Shown here piece after piece: positions 1 to 7,866 of a stretch of 64,000 bases of DNA. How positions within the stretch are numbered: the stretch's first letter is position 1; each line of letters starts with the position of its first letter. Position numbers and translations under genes: made by a program. Under the pieces are notes generated by a model that was not told the origin of the DNA, did not search any database, and saw only the letters and a list, made by a program, of their open reading frames with translations. Source of the DNA: Streptosporangiaceae bacterium NEAU-GS5 (lineage in GTDB: Bacteria; Actinomycetota; Actinomycetes; Streptosporangiales; Streptosporangiaceae). Where the stretch lies: positions 1 through 64,000 of the forward strand of contig JAGFNW010000003.1 in the NCBI GenBank assembly GCA_017592665.1, given 5' to 3'.

Positions 1-55
1 GCAGATACGGCTCGATCAACGCCCACTCGGCATCGGTCACATCGAAACGCGCCAC
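1..55 (-). CDS. IS5-family transposase, N-terminal fragment
   Basis: Reading leftwards from a GTG at 55-53 gives VARFDVTDAEWALIEPYL, the N-terminal signature of IS5-family DDE transposases (DUF4096-type helix-turn-helix region). Only 18 codons lie in the window. An ATG at 75-73 is out of frame, so the GTG is the better start. The catalytic DDE domain is off the edge, so it is unknown whether the gene is intact. Confidence 0.65.
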   Translation of the reverse strand, partial: MARFDVTDAEWALIEPYL

Positions 56-127
56 ACCCGAGTCCTACCAGCCATGATCAGCCCACCGCCGGACCTCACC
101 AAGATCCGAACCCCGAACAGCTCCTAG
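1..127 (-). mobile_element. IS5-family insertion sequence, one end only
   Basis: The left window edge cuts an insertion sequence; only its transposase 5' end and the outer non-coding end are present. From about 56 to 123 there is no coding sequence, and the outer end reads (minus strand) GAGCTGTTCGGGGTTCGG, a plausible terminal inverted repeat. It abuts CTAG at 124-127, which fits the YTAR-type target known for IS5 elements. The other end lies outside the window, so neither the repeat nor the target duplication can be confirmed. Confidence 0.6.
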
Positions 128-145
128 ATGCGGCACGGAAAGTGG

Positions 146-163
146 CGCTGCGGTCACGCAGCG
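146..163. repeat. 7-bp perfect hairpin next to the IS end
   Basis: CGCTGCG at 146-152 and CGCAGCG at 157-163 form a perfect stem with a 4-nt loop. It lies between the IS5 end and the GTG start at 182, inside the short leader of the secreted beta-propeller gene. It could be a weak terminator or part of an operator; nothing decides between them. Confidence 0.4.
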
Positions 164-181
164 TCTGCTAGGACTTGAAGA

Positions 182-1462
182 GTGCTAGTGAGACTCCTGG
201 CCGTCGCTTTGACCGCCCTCGCCATTTCGACCGGTAGCGCGTCGATGGCCGCCGCCCCCGTCGGTGCGGTCCGGCAGGCGCGCGTGGTATCGGCCGATCC
301 GGTCGGCTTCACACCGCACGTGCTCGACGGGATCGTCAACGCGTTCGCGGTGGTGGGAGACACCGTGATCGTCGGCGGCGCCTTCACCTCGGTCGCCGAG
401 GCGGCCCCGCAGGGGGGCCAGGCGCAGGGCCGGCCGTCGAAGCGGGGCAATCTGTTCGCCTTCGATCTGCGGACCGGCCGGATCTCGCCGGATTTCGCGC
501 CCTGGCTCGACGGGCCTGTCGCGGCGCTGGCGCCGGGGCCGGATGGCACGGTCTATGTGGGCGGCTCCTTCACCGGCGCTCTGCTCCGACTCCGGGTGGC
601 CGACGGATCCACCTACCGCGCCGCTCCCGGCGGGCCCGCGGCCGGGGCAGGGCTCCGGGTGGCCGGCGGCCATGTGACGAGCCTCGTGGGGCGGGGTGAC
701 GAACTTTACGTGGGGGGCGACTTCACCCAGGTGGGGCGGCTTCGCCGGGCGGGGCTGGCGCGGCTGGACGCGGCGACGGGCGCCGTCGATCCCGCGTTCG
801 CGGTCACACCGGGAGGCGGCCGAGGCGGCGACCCGAAGGTGTACGCGATGGCGGCCTCGCGCGACCGGCTGGTGGTCGACGGCTCGTTCACGACGCTCGA
901 CGGGCAGCCGCGGCAGCAGGTCGGCGTGATCGACCTCACCACATCGCGGGTCACGCCGTGGCGCACCGACGCCTACGCCCCCGAGTGCAAGCACACCTTC
1001 CCGTCCTATGTCCGCGGCCTCGACATGTCGCCCGACGGGAGGTTCTTCGTCGTCGTCGCCACCGGCGGCTCGGCGCGGCGCACCGGCAAGCTGTGCGACT
1101 CGGCCGCCCGCTTCGAGACGTATGGCACCGGCCGGGTAGCCCCGACCTGGGTCAACCTGACCGGCGGCGACTCGCTCTACGCGGTGAGCGTGACCGGGGC
1201 GGCGGTCTATGTAGGAGGTCACCAACGCTGGCTCGACAACCCGCTCGGCGCCAACTCGGCCGGCCGGGGGGCGGTCTCCCGGCCCGGCATCGGGGCGATC
1301 GACCCCCGCACAGGTAAGGCATTGAGTTGGAATCCCACTCGGGACAGAGGAATCGGTGTCAAAGCGTTCTTGGCCGTAAGGAACGGTCTTTTGGTGGGAA
1401 GTGACACAACGCGCCTCGGTCATGAGTACCATGCCCGCGTCGGGTTGTTCCCGATGACCTAG
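182..1462 (+). CDS. secreted delta-60 repeat (DUF5122-type) beta-propeller protein
   Basis: The 426-residue product begins with a Sec-type signal peptide (hydrophobic stretch at about 3-25, then Ala-rich) and is predicted to be exported. The rest is built of repeating strands with the pattern hydrophobic-x-VGG-x-FT, for example VIVGGAFTSV, VYVGGSFTG, LYVGGDFTQVG and LVVDGSFTTLDG, typical of delta-60/DUF5122 propeller repeats. No catalytic residues are recognised; such proteins are usually surface or matrix proteins of unknown role. The start is a GTG at 182, with a second in-frame GTG at 188. The stop overlaps by 4 bp the end of the convergent DUF4229 gene. The IS5 end 55 bp upstream may have displaced its original promoter. 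Confidence 0.7.
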   Translation: MLVRLLAVALTALAISTGSASMAAAPVGAVRQARVVSADPVGFTPHVLDGIVNAFAVVGDTVIVGGAFTSVAEAAPQGGQAQGRPSKRGNLFAFDLRTGRISPDFAPWLDGPVAALAPGPDGTVYVGGSFTGALLRLRVADGSTYRAAPGGPAAGAGLRVAGGHVTSLVGRGDELYVGGDFTQVGRLRRAGLARLDAATGAVDPAFAVTPGGGRGGDPKVYAMAASRDRLVVDGSFTTLDGQPRQQVGVIDLTTSRVTPWRTDAYAPECKHTFPSYVRGLDMSPDGRFFVVVATGGSARRTGKLCDSAARFETYGTGRVAPTWVNLTGGDSLYAVSVTGAAVYVGGHQRWLDNPLGANSAGRGAVSRPGIGAIDPRTGKALSWNPTRDRGIGVKAFLAVRNGLLVGSDTTRLGHEYHARVGLFPMT

Positions 1463-1728
1463 GAAGCGTCCCCCGCGCCCTCCTCGTGAGAGCCGTTGGG
1501 CGTGCCCTGGACTCCTTCCCCCGTGCGCATGTCCGGCTGCTTGCCGGCGATTCGCTCACTGAGCTCGTCCCGCTGCTTCGACAGCAGAACGTAGCTGGCC
1601 AGCCCGCTGATCACTAGCGCGGCGACCAGCAGGACGAACCCGTTGCGGAGGCCGAGGAGATACAGGACCCCGAGGGTCACGGCGAACAGCGCGATACGGG
1701 AGAGGGTGTAGACGAAGACCTGACGCAC
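1459..1728 (-). CDS. DUF4229 family small membrane protein
   Basis: An 89-residue protein with two hydrophobic segments (about 10-26 and 30-48) followed by a charged cytoplasmic tail rich in Glu, Asp and Gly. The short loop LGLRNGFVLL between the helices and the tail starting LLSKQRDELSERIAGK match the actinobacterial DUF4229 family. Function is unknown. The GTG at 1728 is chosen as start because the nearby ATG at 1730 is out of frame. Confidence 0.75.
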   Translation of the reverse strand: MRQVFVYTLSRIALFAVTLGVLYLLGLRNGFVLLVAALVISGLASYVLLSKQRDELSERIAGKQPDMRTGEGVQGTPNGSHEEGAGDAS

Positions 1729-1756
1729 ATCTTCGAGGTTATGTCACTGTCTCGTC

Positions 1757-1786
1757 GCTCTTCGCATCGAAGCTCTTCGCATCGGA
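1757..1786. repeat. 15-bp tandem direct repeat upstream of bldC
   Basis: Two adjacent copies of GCTCTTCGCATCGAA (1757-1771 and 1772-1786) differ at one base. They lie in the 265-bp non-coding stretch between the DUF4229 gene and bldC. The right half of that stretch (about 1850-1925) is notably A/T-richer than its surroundings and probably carries the bldC promoter. Confidence 0.6.
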
Positions 1787-1993
1787 CGCGTCCGCTGCTA
1801 GTGTTCCCAACAAGGCGCTTTCGTAAAGAAACACCCAAGGGCGCCCCAAAGAGGCTCTATCATATAACAATCGGGCAGTGAGCCGGTAACAACCCGTGAT
1901 CTTCTACGAAAACCACGGATAAATCAGGCTTCGCTCGGCACACTGGTTACCTGTCCGCCCGCTGCAGGACGCGGGATGCGAGGGGGAGAGATT

Positions 1994-2215
1994 GTGGAGA
2001 GTAGCAGCGAGCGACTGCTGACCCCAGGAGAGGTTGCCGCCCTCTTCAGGGTCGACCCGAAGACCGTGACCCGTTGGGCCGCGGCGGGTCGGATCAGCAG
2101 TATCCGTACCCCCGGAGGGCATCGGCGGTTCCGTGAGTCGGAAGTGCACGCCCTTCTGCGCGGAGAGGATGTCCTGACGGCCGATCGGCCTAACGGCGAC
2201 TCCCCGCGAATCTGA
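1994..2215 (+). CDS. bldC: BldC-family MerR-type DNA-binding protein
   Basis: A 73-residue protein consisting of one winged HTH of the MerR type, with LLTPGEVAALFRVDPKTVTRW (about 8-28) and RTPGGHRRFRESEV (about 38-51). This closely matches streptomycete BldC, which binds DNA cooperatively and delays development. There is no effector domain, as usual for BldC. The start is set at the GTG at 1994 because a GGGGGAG ribosome site ends six bases upstream; an in-frame start at 1976 has none. The C-terminal 15 residues are variable. It stands alone, with its own upstream region. Confidence 0.88.
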   Translation: MESSSERLLTPGEVAALFRVDPKTVTRWAAAGRISSIRTPGGHRRFRESEVHALLRGEDVLTADRPNGDSPRI

Positions 2216-2315
2216 CGAGTAGTTGGTCGCCCACGGTTACCGCCAGGGCGATCGCGACACGCACCAGGTGATCCTGCGCGCTCCGGGATGCCGCAGGGTC
2301 ACCCACAGATCCACC

Positions 2316-2343
2316 CCACCTAGGTCTCTCCACCTAGATCTCT
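2316..2343. repeat. 14-bp tandem direct repeat downstream of bldC
   Basis: CCACCTAGGTCTCT and CCACCTAGATCTCT are adjacent copies with one difference, in the 195-bp non-coding gap between bldC and the convergent acidic-protein gene. No hairpin terminator is obvious there. Confidence 0.55.
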
Positions 2344-2410
2344 CCGCAGGACCTTCCTGGGACTCCCTCCCCAGGTCGGCCCTGACCCCGATCCATCGGG
2401 GCTCGACGGC

Positions 2411-2647
2411 TCAGTCCTGCTCGGCCTTGAAGGCGAGAAACTCGCGTTCGAGGTCGTCGTTCTCCTCCTGCCAGCGCTGCCGGCGCTCGGCCTCTTCCTC
2501 TTCGGTGATGGATTCGGGCAGCCATCGCTCGTAGTCGGGATCCCCCGGCGGGATCTCCACGTAGGCGTTGCCGATCAGACGGCCGTCGCTGCTGGTCAGT
2601 GATTGCGGCACGCGAAGGGTCCCGTCAGCGAGCCGGATCACGAACAT
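2411..2647 (-). CDS. small acidic protein, partner of the upstream metalloprotease
   Basis: A 78-residue protein with a beta-rich N half (about 1-35) and a highly acidic, probably helical C half (about 45-78, SITEEEEAERRQRWQEENDD...). The family is not recognised. The ATG at 2647 is chosen because the protein reads well from there and an AGGTGG-like site lies just upstream; a longer frame exists only by running back through the preceding gene. It begins 11 bp after the stop of the lethal-factor-like protease gene on the same strand, so the two are very likely co-transcribed. An inhibitor, chaperone or substrate role is only inferred from that pairing. Confidence 0.6.
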   Translation of the reverse strand: MFVIRLADGTLRVPQSLTSSDGRLIGNAYVEIPPGDPDYERWLPESITEEEEAERRQRWQEENDDLEREFLAFKAEQD

Positions 2648-2657
2648 CGACGACCAC

Positions 2658-3548
2658 CTAGATTCCATATCTCCGGTTGAAGAACAACATGATGTTGAGC
2701 GCCGTCCGGGTGTCCCCTCCCAGCATGTCGACCAGGGCGGGACGCTGCCGGGACGCGATCGCAGCGAACGCGTCGGCGAAGAACTCCTTGCGCCCGAGGC
2801 CGCCCGGTTGCCGGTGGAACGCGGAGGCCAGGAGCGGCACGCACTCCTCATAGAGCGCTACGAACTCTGTGGAGTCCGAGACCCACTCTCCCGGATGCGC
2901 GTCCACGTCGTCCAGCGCATGACCGACTTCGTGCATCATCACGTCAGGTGTCGGCGACGGGCAGTCGCCCACGACGATCTTCCGGTCGCCGTACGCGCCG
3001 GCGCAGATGTCCCAGGTGGCGCGGCCGGACGGGAGGGGCGCGCCGCGTAAGTAGGCCATGTCGTCGAGGTCGGGCACGCCGCCGCGGCCGACGTAGATCC
3101 CGTCGAGGCCCGCGGCCAGCGTGGCCTTCAGCCGCTCAGGCAGCCGTGCCAGGCTGTCTACGGCCCGTACGGCGTCCGCGGAGGGCGGGCCGTAAGCCGA
3201 ATCCCACTGGCGGTGAAGGATGGCTTCCAGGGGCCCGCAGTTGCGCCGGCCGTCGCGGATGTCGGGGGCGTCCGGCTTGTGCGGCTCGGCCCGCTCGCGC
3301 TCGTCGTCCAGCTCGAAGTCGCGCCAGGTGTACTGCGGGCGGTCGCGGACCGGAGCGGTGACCGGATGCATCCGCTCGATGAGGCGCTCGGGCCGCCGGG
3401 GGGCCTCTCTGGGCACCGCGCGCGGCGTCGGCACGGCGTCGGACACGACTTCTGTCACCTTGGACCGGGCATACCGCCGGCCGCGTTGACCGCGACGCCA
3501 CCACCACGCCCCACGCCGGTGACGGCCCTTGTCGCCTGCCTGCGCCAT
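2658..3548 (-). CDS. anthrax-lethal-factor-like zinc metalloprotease
   Basis: A 296-residue protein with a strongly basic N-terminal tail (about 1-70, rich in Arg and Pro) and a C-terminal domain carrying HEVGHALDD at 206-214, a zincin HExxH site. KEFFADAF at 254-261 supplies the downstream Glu (about 255) expected of the third zinc ligand. The HExGHxxD plus EFFADAF combination resembles the ATLF family (anthrax lethal factor C-terminal and pro-pro endopeptidases). No Sec signal peptide is seen, so export, if any, would need another route. AGAGGGG six bases upstream supports the ATG at 3548. It is followed by the small acidic gene. The substrate is unknown; the ATLF assignment rests on motifs only. 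Confidence 0.65.
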   Translation of the reverse strand: MAQAGDKGRHRRGAWWWRRGQRGRRYARSKVTEVVSDAVPTPRAVPREAPRRPERLIERMHPVTAPVRDRPQYTWRDFELDDERERAEPHKPDAPDIRDGRRNCGPLEAILHRQWDSAYGPPSADAVRAVDSLARLPERLKATLAAGLDGIYVGRGGVPDLDDMAYLRGAPLPSGRATWDICAGAYGDRKIVVGDCPSPTPDVMMHEVGHALDDVDAHPGEWVSDSTEFVALYEECVPLLASAFHRQPGGLGRKEFFADAFAAIASRQRPALVDMLGGDTRTALNIMLFFNRRYGI

Positions 3549-3669
3549 GGAACCCCTCTGCCTCCGCCGGTCGCGTCGCGTTCACCGTACGCGGCGATTG
3601 TCGGGGAGTCATCCCCTCTGTATCTACGGCTATCAGCGATCAATCCGCTCAATGGCTTACCGTGTGGAC

Positions 3670-3990
3670 ATGCCTAGCGTGATTCTCGGTCTGGCGCTGC
3701 TGGCGTTCTGGCTCTACTGCCTCTTCGACGTGATCACCACCCCTGAGGAGTCCGTTCGAAATCTCCCCAAGATTCTCTGGCTTATCATCGTCATCGTTCT
3801 ACCTGACATCGGCGGAATCGCCTGGTTCCTGCTGGGGCGGCCGCGGACCATGACGATAGATCAGGTCGGTGACCAGATCGTGCACCCCAGCCAGCTGGGC
3901 CGTCCATCGCCTGGCGGCGCCCCGCGCGGCCCCGATGACGACCCCGAGTTTCTGCGCAGCCTTAATCGCCGAATTCGCGGCGACGATTAA
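3670..3990 (+). CDS. PLDc_N domain small membrane protein
   Basis: A 106-residue protein with a first membrane helix (about 3-19, ILGLALLAFWLYCLFDVIT), a short charged loop, then a second helix (about 32-54, WLIIVIVLPDIGGIAWFLLGR). This is the cardiolipin-synthase N-terminal (PLDc_N) module without the phospholipase D catalytic part. The C-terminal 50 residues are hydrophilic. The ATG at 3670 gives the usual family N-terminus; an in-frame ATG at 3652 is possible, and neither has a clear ribosome site. It is divergent from the protease operon. Confidence 0.75.
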   Translation: MPSVILGLALLAFWLYCLFDVITTPEESVRNLPKILWLIIVIVLPDIGGIAWFLLGRPRTMTIDQVGDQIVHPSQLGRPSPGGAPRGPDDDPEFLRSLNRRIRGDD

Positions 3991-4000
3991 TAAATAAGCG

Positions 4001-4933
4001 CTACTGCGGTACGTCGCTGTAAGAGTGCAGCGTCCCGCCGAACCAGGGCAGCACGTTCACCCCGATCAGGTTGAACAGCAGACAGCCGAACCCGATCAGG
4101 GAAACGATCATCGCGGCGCGCCCCTTCCATCCGGCGGTCGCGCGCGCGTGCAGGTAAGCGGCGTAGGCGATCCACGTCACGAACGCCCACACCTCTTTGG
4201 GGTCCCAGCCCCAGTAGCGACCCCACGCCTTGTCGGCCCACATGGCGCCCGCGATCACGGCGAACGTCCAGATGGGGAAGCCGATGACGATCGCCCGGTG
4301 CACGACGCGGTCGAGCTCGGGACGTCCGGGCAGCCGTGACGCCCCCTCCCGGCGTACGAGATAGAGCACGGCCGAAACCCCGGCCACGATGAACAGGCCG
4401 CTCGCGGTGATCGCGGCCGTCACGTGGATGGCGATCCAATATGAGTTGAGCGCCGGCATGACCGGCCCCGCCTGCGTGTACAGGTAGCGCACGGCGAATC
4501 CGAGCCCGAGCGCGGCCACCAGGCAGACGAACGCCCCGAGGAACCGCACCGGATAGCGCAGCTGCATGAACAGGAAGACCGTCATCGCGGCGAACGAGAT
4601 CGCGATGACGAATTCGTACATGTTGCCCCACGGCCACCGGTCGACCGCGAGCCCGCGCGTCAGGATCGCGGCCAGCTGCGCGGCCCATCCGGCCCAGCTC
4701 AGCACGACGGCGATGGTCCCGGCCCGGGACGAGGTCCGCACGGCCGCGACAGGGGGATCCGGCTCGGCGGGGACCGGCGCGTCGGCGCCGACCGTCACCA
4801 GCTCGGGCGCCTTGCGCGCCGGCGCGCGTCCGAACCCCAGGTCCACGGCGTAGGCGAGCATGGCCGCCACGTAGAGCAGGACGGTCCCCAGGACGAGCTG
4901 GTCGCTCAGGGTCGCGAGGCTATCGGAGCTCAT
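4001..4933 (-). CDS. ccsB: cytochrome c biogenesis protein CcsB (heme handling, WWD domain)
   Basis: A 310-residue multi-pass membrane protein of the CcmC/CcsA/CcsB heme-handling family. The signature is the Trp-rich segment WGRYWGWDPKEVWAF (about 240-254), with conserved His residues in neighbouring helices. With ResB it forms the System II cytochrome c synthase that carries heme across the membrane and attaches it to apocytochromes. The ATG at 4933 overlaps the resB stop by 4 bp (ATGA), indicating translational coupling. It is the last gene of the set. Confidence 0.92.
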   Translation of the reverse strand: MSSDSLATLSDQLVLGTVLLYVAAMLAYAVDLGFGRAPARKAPELVTVGADAPVPAEPDPPVAAVRTSSRAGTIAVVLSWAGWAAQLAAILTRGLAVDRWPWGNMYEFVIAISFAAMTVFLFMQLRYPVRFLGAFVCLVAALGLGFAVRYLYTQAGPVMPALNSYWIAIHVTAAITASGLFIVAGVSAVLYLVRREGASRLPGRPELDRVVHRAIVIGFPIWTFAVIAGAMWADKAWGRYWGWDPKEVWAFVTWIAYAAYLHARATAGWKGRAAMIVSLIGFGCLLFNLIGVNVLPWFGGTLHSYSDVPQ

Positions 4934-6468
4934 CGGTTCTCCAGGGATTTCGACAGGGGTTGCGAGAGGGATTCGACGATGCCGGCGAACTCCGGTCCGA
5001 AGTCGCCGCCCTCTGTCCGGGTCAAGCCTCCCACCTCGGCCTGGCGGTCTCCCACCCGGACCCACACCCGGCGGCGGCGCACGGTCAGCGACAGGACGAG
5101 GCCGAGCACGGCCGCGGCCGCGGCCAGCAGCGCCGGCACCCGGCCCGGGTCGTAGGTGGTCTGCAGGCTGATCCACTCCTTGACGCCGGTGAACCTGATC
5201 TTGCCGGCGCCCTCCAGGTCGAGGGTGTCGCCGACGTTGAGGGGCGTGGGCTGGGTCGTCATCTTCCCGATGGGCGCCAGCTTCTTGGCGTCGAGCTGAT
5301 ACACCGACTGCGGCTCACCGGTCTTCAGCCCCAGGTCGCCCTTGTACGCGAAGACCTGGACGGTCGGGTTGGCCGCGCCGGGGAACACCGACACCCAGCC
5401 GCCGCCCTGGGGGATCGTGGTGGGCAGAAAGCGGACCAGGAAGCCCAGCTGGTCGGGCTCGGCGTCGGGCACCTTGACGACGCACTCGGAGGTGTAGGTG
5501 GACTGGTCGTCGACCAGGCAGGGCACGGCGCCGTCGAAGGCGACCTGCCCCTTGCCGTCCAGCACCTGAAAGGACGGCGCGTAGCCGTGGCCGATCAGGT
5601 AGGTGAGCGTGCCGTTCACATCGAGCGGGTCGTTGACCTTGAGGTCGGCGTCGTGGGCCGGCGCCCCGGGACGGTCGGTGACCGACAGCTTGGCCACGTA
5701 GTCGAGGGGCTGGCCGCGTTTCGGGCCGGCCGCCACGTACGTCGCCTGGAAGTCCTTCAGCGTGAAGGCGAACGGCGCCAGCGTCTCGGCGGTGACCCGC
5801 TGACCCGGCATGAACCGGTCGTACGCGGCGACCGTGTTGGCGAAGCCGTCACCCTCGACGACCAGCACGTTGCCGCGATAGCCGAACATGCCGCCGGCGG
5901 CGACGGCCAGCAGTAGCGCGAGCAGCGCCAGGTGGAACAGCAGGTTGCCGGTCTCGCGCAGATAGCCCTTCTCGGCGGCGACCCAGCCGGGGCCGGTCGC
6001 CACCCGGAACCGGGCCCGGCGCAGCACCCGGGCCGCCTCGTCGACGCCGATCTCGCGCTCGACCACGGCGTTGTGCGGCAGCCGGGACAGGTTGCGCGGC
6101 GCGGCGGGCGGCCTGCGCCGCATCTCCTTGTAGTGGGCGAGCGCCCGGGGCAGCACGCATCCCGACAGCGACACGAACAGTAGCAGGTAGATGGCGGCGA
6201 ACCACGGCGACTTGAAGACATCGAACAGCCACAGCCGGTCGAGCCAGGCCGCCAGCTTCGGGTCGTTCTTGAAATACGCGGCGACCTTGGCCGCGTCGAC
6301 CGACCGCTGTGGATAGATCGACCCCGGCACCGACCCGAGCGCGAACAAGAACAGCAGGATGAGCGCCGTGCGCATCGAGGTCAGCGTGCGCCAGAACCAG
6401 CGCAGCCAGCCGACCGGGCCTAGCCCGACGGGCCGCTCCGCCTCGGTCTGCGCCTCGGTAACAGTCAT
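4930..6468 (-). CDS. resB: cytochrome c biogenesis protein ResB
   Basis: A 512-residue protein matching ResB: three N-terminal membrane helices (about 35-55, 85-110, 175-195), a large extracytoplasmic domain of about 230 residues, and a final helix (about 445-465) before a cytoplasmic tail. The N-terminal motif ALILLFLFALGSVPGSIYPQ is typical of the family. It is the second half of the System II synthase with CcsB. The start lies one base after the ccdA stop. Confidence 0.92.
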   Translation of the reverse strand: MTVTEAQTEAERPVGLGPVGWLRWFWRTLTSMRTALILLFLFALGSVPGSIYPQRSVDAAKVAAYFKNDPKLAAWLDRLWLFDVFKSPWFAAIYLLLFVSLSGCVLPRALAHYKEMRRRPPAAPRNLSRLPHNAVVEREIGVDEAARVLRRARFRVATGPGWVAAEKGYLRETGNLLFHLALLALLLAVAAGGMFGYRGNVLVVEGDGFANTVAAYDRFMPGQRVTAETLAPFAFTLKDFQATYVAAGPKRGQPLDYVAKLSVTDRPGAPAHDADLKVNDPLDVNGTLTYLIGHGYAPSFQVLDGKGQVAFDGAVPCLVDDQSTYTSECVVKVPDAEPDQLGFLVRFLPTTIPQGGGWVSVFPGAANPTVQVFAYKGDLGLKTGEPQSVYQLDAKKLAPIGKMTTQPTPLNVGDTLDLEGAGKIRFTGVKEWISLQTTYDPGRVPALLAAAAAVLGLVLSLTVRRRRVWVRVGDRQAEVGGLTRTEGGDFGPEFAGIVESLSQPLSKSLENR

Positions 6469-6469
6469 C

Positions 6470-7192
6470 TCAGATCACCGGCTCGAATCCGCCTATCCAG
6501 GTCTGCATGGTCGCGACGAGCTGCCCCCACAGCCCGGTCACCAGCAAAAGCCCAACCCCGACCAGCATGAGGCCGCCGATCCGCGTGATCAGCGGCGTGT
6601 GCCGCCGGATGGCGCGGAACGTGTGCACGGCCTTGTGGTACGCCAGCCCGGCCAGCACGAACGGCAGGCCCAGGCCCAGGGCGTACGCGATGGCGAGGAC
6701 GCCGCCCCGGACGGCGCTGCCCTCCTGCAGGCCGAGCGTGAGGACGACGGCGAGGGTGGGCCCGATGCAGGGCGTCCAGCCGAGCCCGAACACCACGCCC
6801 AGCAGCGGCGCGCCCGCGAGCCCGGCCGCGGGGAACCGGTGGATCCGGAAGTCGCGCTGGAGTCCGGGCAGGACCCCGAGGAACGCCAGCCCGAGGACGA
6901 TCGTGACGACGCCGAGCACCCGCGTGATCAGGTCGGCGTGCCCGAGCACGGCGGCCCCGATCCCACCCGCCAGCACCCCCGCCAGCAGGAACACCAGCGC
7001 GAACCCGGCCACGAACAACAGGCTTCCGGCCAGCAGGCGGCTCCGCTTGGGGTCGCCGCTCATCCCCGTCACGTACGACAGGTAGCCGGGGACCAGCGGC
7101 AGCACGCACGGCGAAAGAAAGCTGACCAGCCCCGCCAGCACCGCGATGGGCAGTGCCACCAGCAGGGATCCGGTCGCGACCGTGTTACTCAT
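6470..7192 (-). CDS. ccdA: cytochrome c biogenesis thiol-disulfide transporter CcdA
   Basis: A 240-residue six-helix membrane protein of the CcdA/DsbD family. It passes electrons from cytoplasmic thioredoxin to extracytoplasmic thiol proteins such as the TlpA-like protein encoded just upstream. The two redox cysteines are visible in SFLSPCVLPLVPGYLSYV (helix 1) and GWTPCIGPTLA (helix 4). The ATG at 7192 gives a standard N-terminus; a GTG at 7201 is an alternative. Confidence 0.92.
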   Translation of the reverse strand: MSNTVATGSLLVALPIAVLAGLVSFLSPCVLPLVPGYLSYVTGMSGDPKRSRLLAGSLLFVAGFALVFLLAGVLAGGIGAAVLGHADLITRVLGVVTIVLGLAFLGVLPGLQRDFRIHRFPAAGLAGAPLLGVVFGLGWTPCIGPTLAVVLTLGLQEGSAVRGGVLAIAYALGLGLPFVLAGLAYHKAVHTFRAIRRHTPLITRIGGLMLVGVGLLLVTGLWGQLVATMQTWIGGFEPVI

Positions 7193-7234
7193 CGGCGCCA
7201 CTCGGACAGGCGCCGCGCGAGGGCTCGCCGGGCG

Positions 7235-7801
7235 TCATTCATGGACGACCTTGGTGATCGCATTCAGCAGGTCGGTGTATTTCACCCGGCCCAAAGTCCG
7301 GCCCGCGATCCGGCCCTGCTTGTCGATGATCAGCGTGGACGGGATGGCGGCCGGGTTAACCGTGCCGTGGAATTGCAGCAGGATCGTGCCGGCCTGGTCG
7401 TAGAGGCTCGGGTAGCCGGTCTGCTGGGTGCGCTCGAACGACTGCGCGGCGGCCTTCTGGTCTTTGAAGTCGATGCCGAGGAACGCGACGCCCTGCGCCT
7501 TGGTCTGGGCGGCGATGTCCTTAAGCACGGGCGCCTCGGCCCGGCAGGGAGCGCACCAGGAGGCCCAGAAGTTGAGCACCGAGACCGTGCCGCCGGCCAG
7601 CGCGGCGGGGCTCCCGTCGAGCGTCTGGCCCTCGATTTTCGGCGCCGGCTTGCGGTCGGCCGGCGCGAAGAACTCGACCTGCCCGTCGCCCGGCACGAAG
7701 CGGATGTCTCCGGCCTGCGGCTGGCCGGCCTGTGTGCCCGCGCACCCGGCCACCAGGGCGAGCGCGGCGAGCGCCAGGCAGGAGGCGGCGATACGGGACA
7801 C
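7235..7801 (-). CDS. TlpA/ResA-type thioredoxin-like lipoprotein
   Basis: A 188-residue exported thiol-disulfide reductase. The N-terminal lipoprotein signal ends in LVAGC with the lipid-attachment Cys at residue 20. The thioredoxin fold follows with LNFWASWCAPCRAE (active-site CxxC) and the cis-proline region NPAAIPSTLIIDKQGRIAGR. It would reduce apocytochrome c haem-binding cysteines using electrons from CcdA. The start is decided by an AAGGAG site that ends nine bases before the GTG at 7801; an in-frame GTG at 7822 lies upstream of that site and is rejected. Confidence 0.9.
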   Translation of the reverse strand: MSRIAASCLALAALALVAGCAGTQAGQPQAGDIRFVPGDGQVEFFAPADRKPAPKIEGQTLDGSPAALAGGTVSVLNFWASWCAPCRAEAPVLKDIAAQTKAQGVAFLGIDFKDQKAAAQSFERTQQTGYPSLYDQAGTILLQFHGTVNPAAIPSTLIIDKQGRIAGRTLGRVKYTDLLNAITKVVHE

Positions 7802-7866
7802 GGGAGAACGATCTCCTTGCACTACAACCGGTAGAGTTCTGCCACTCTACCGGCCCTGTGCAGCGG

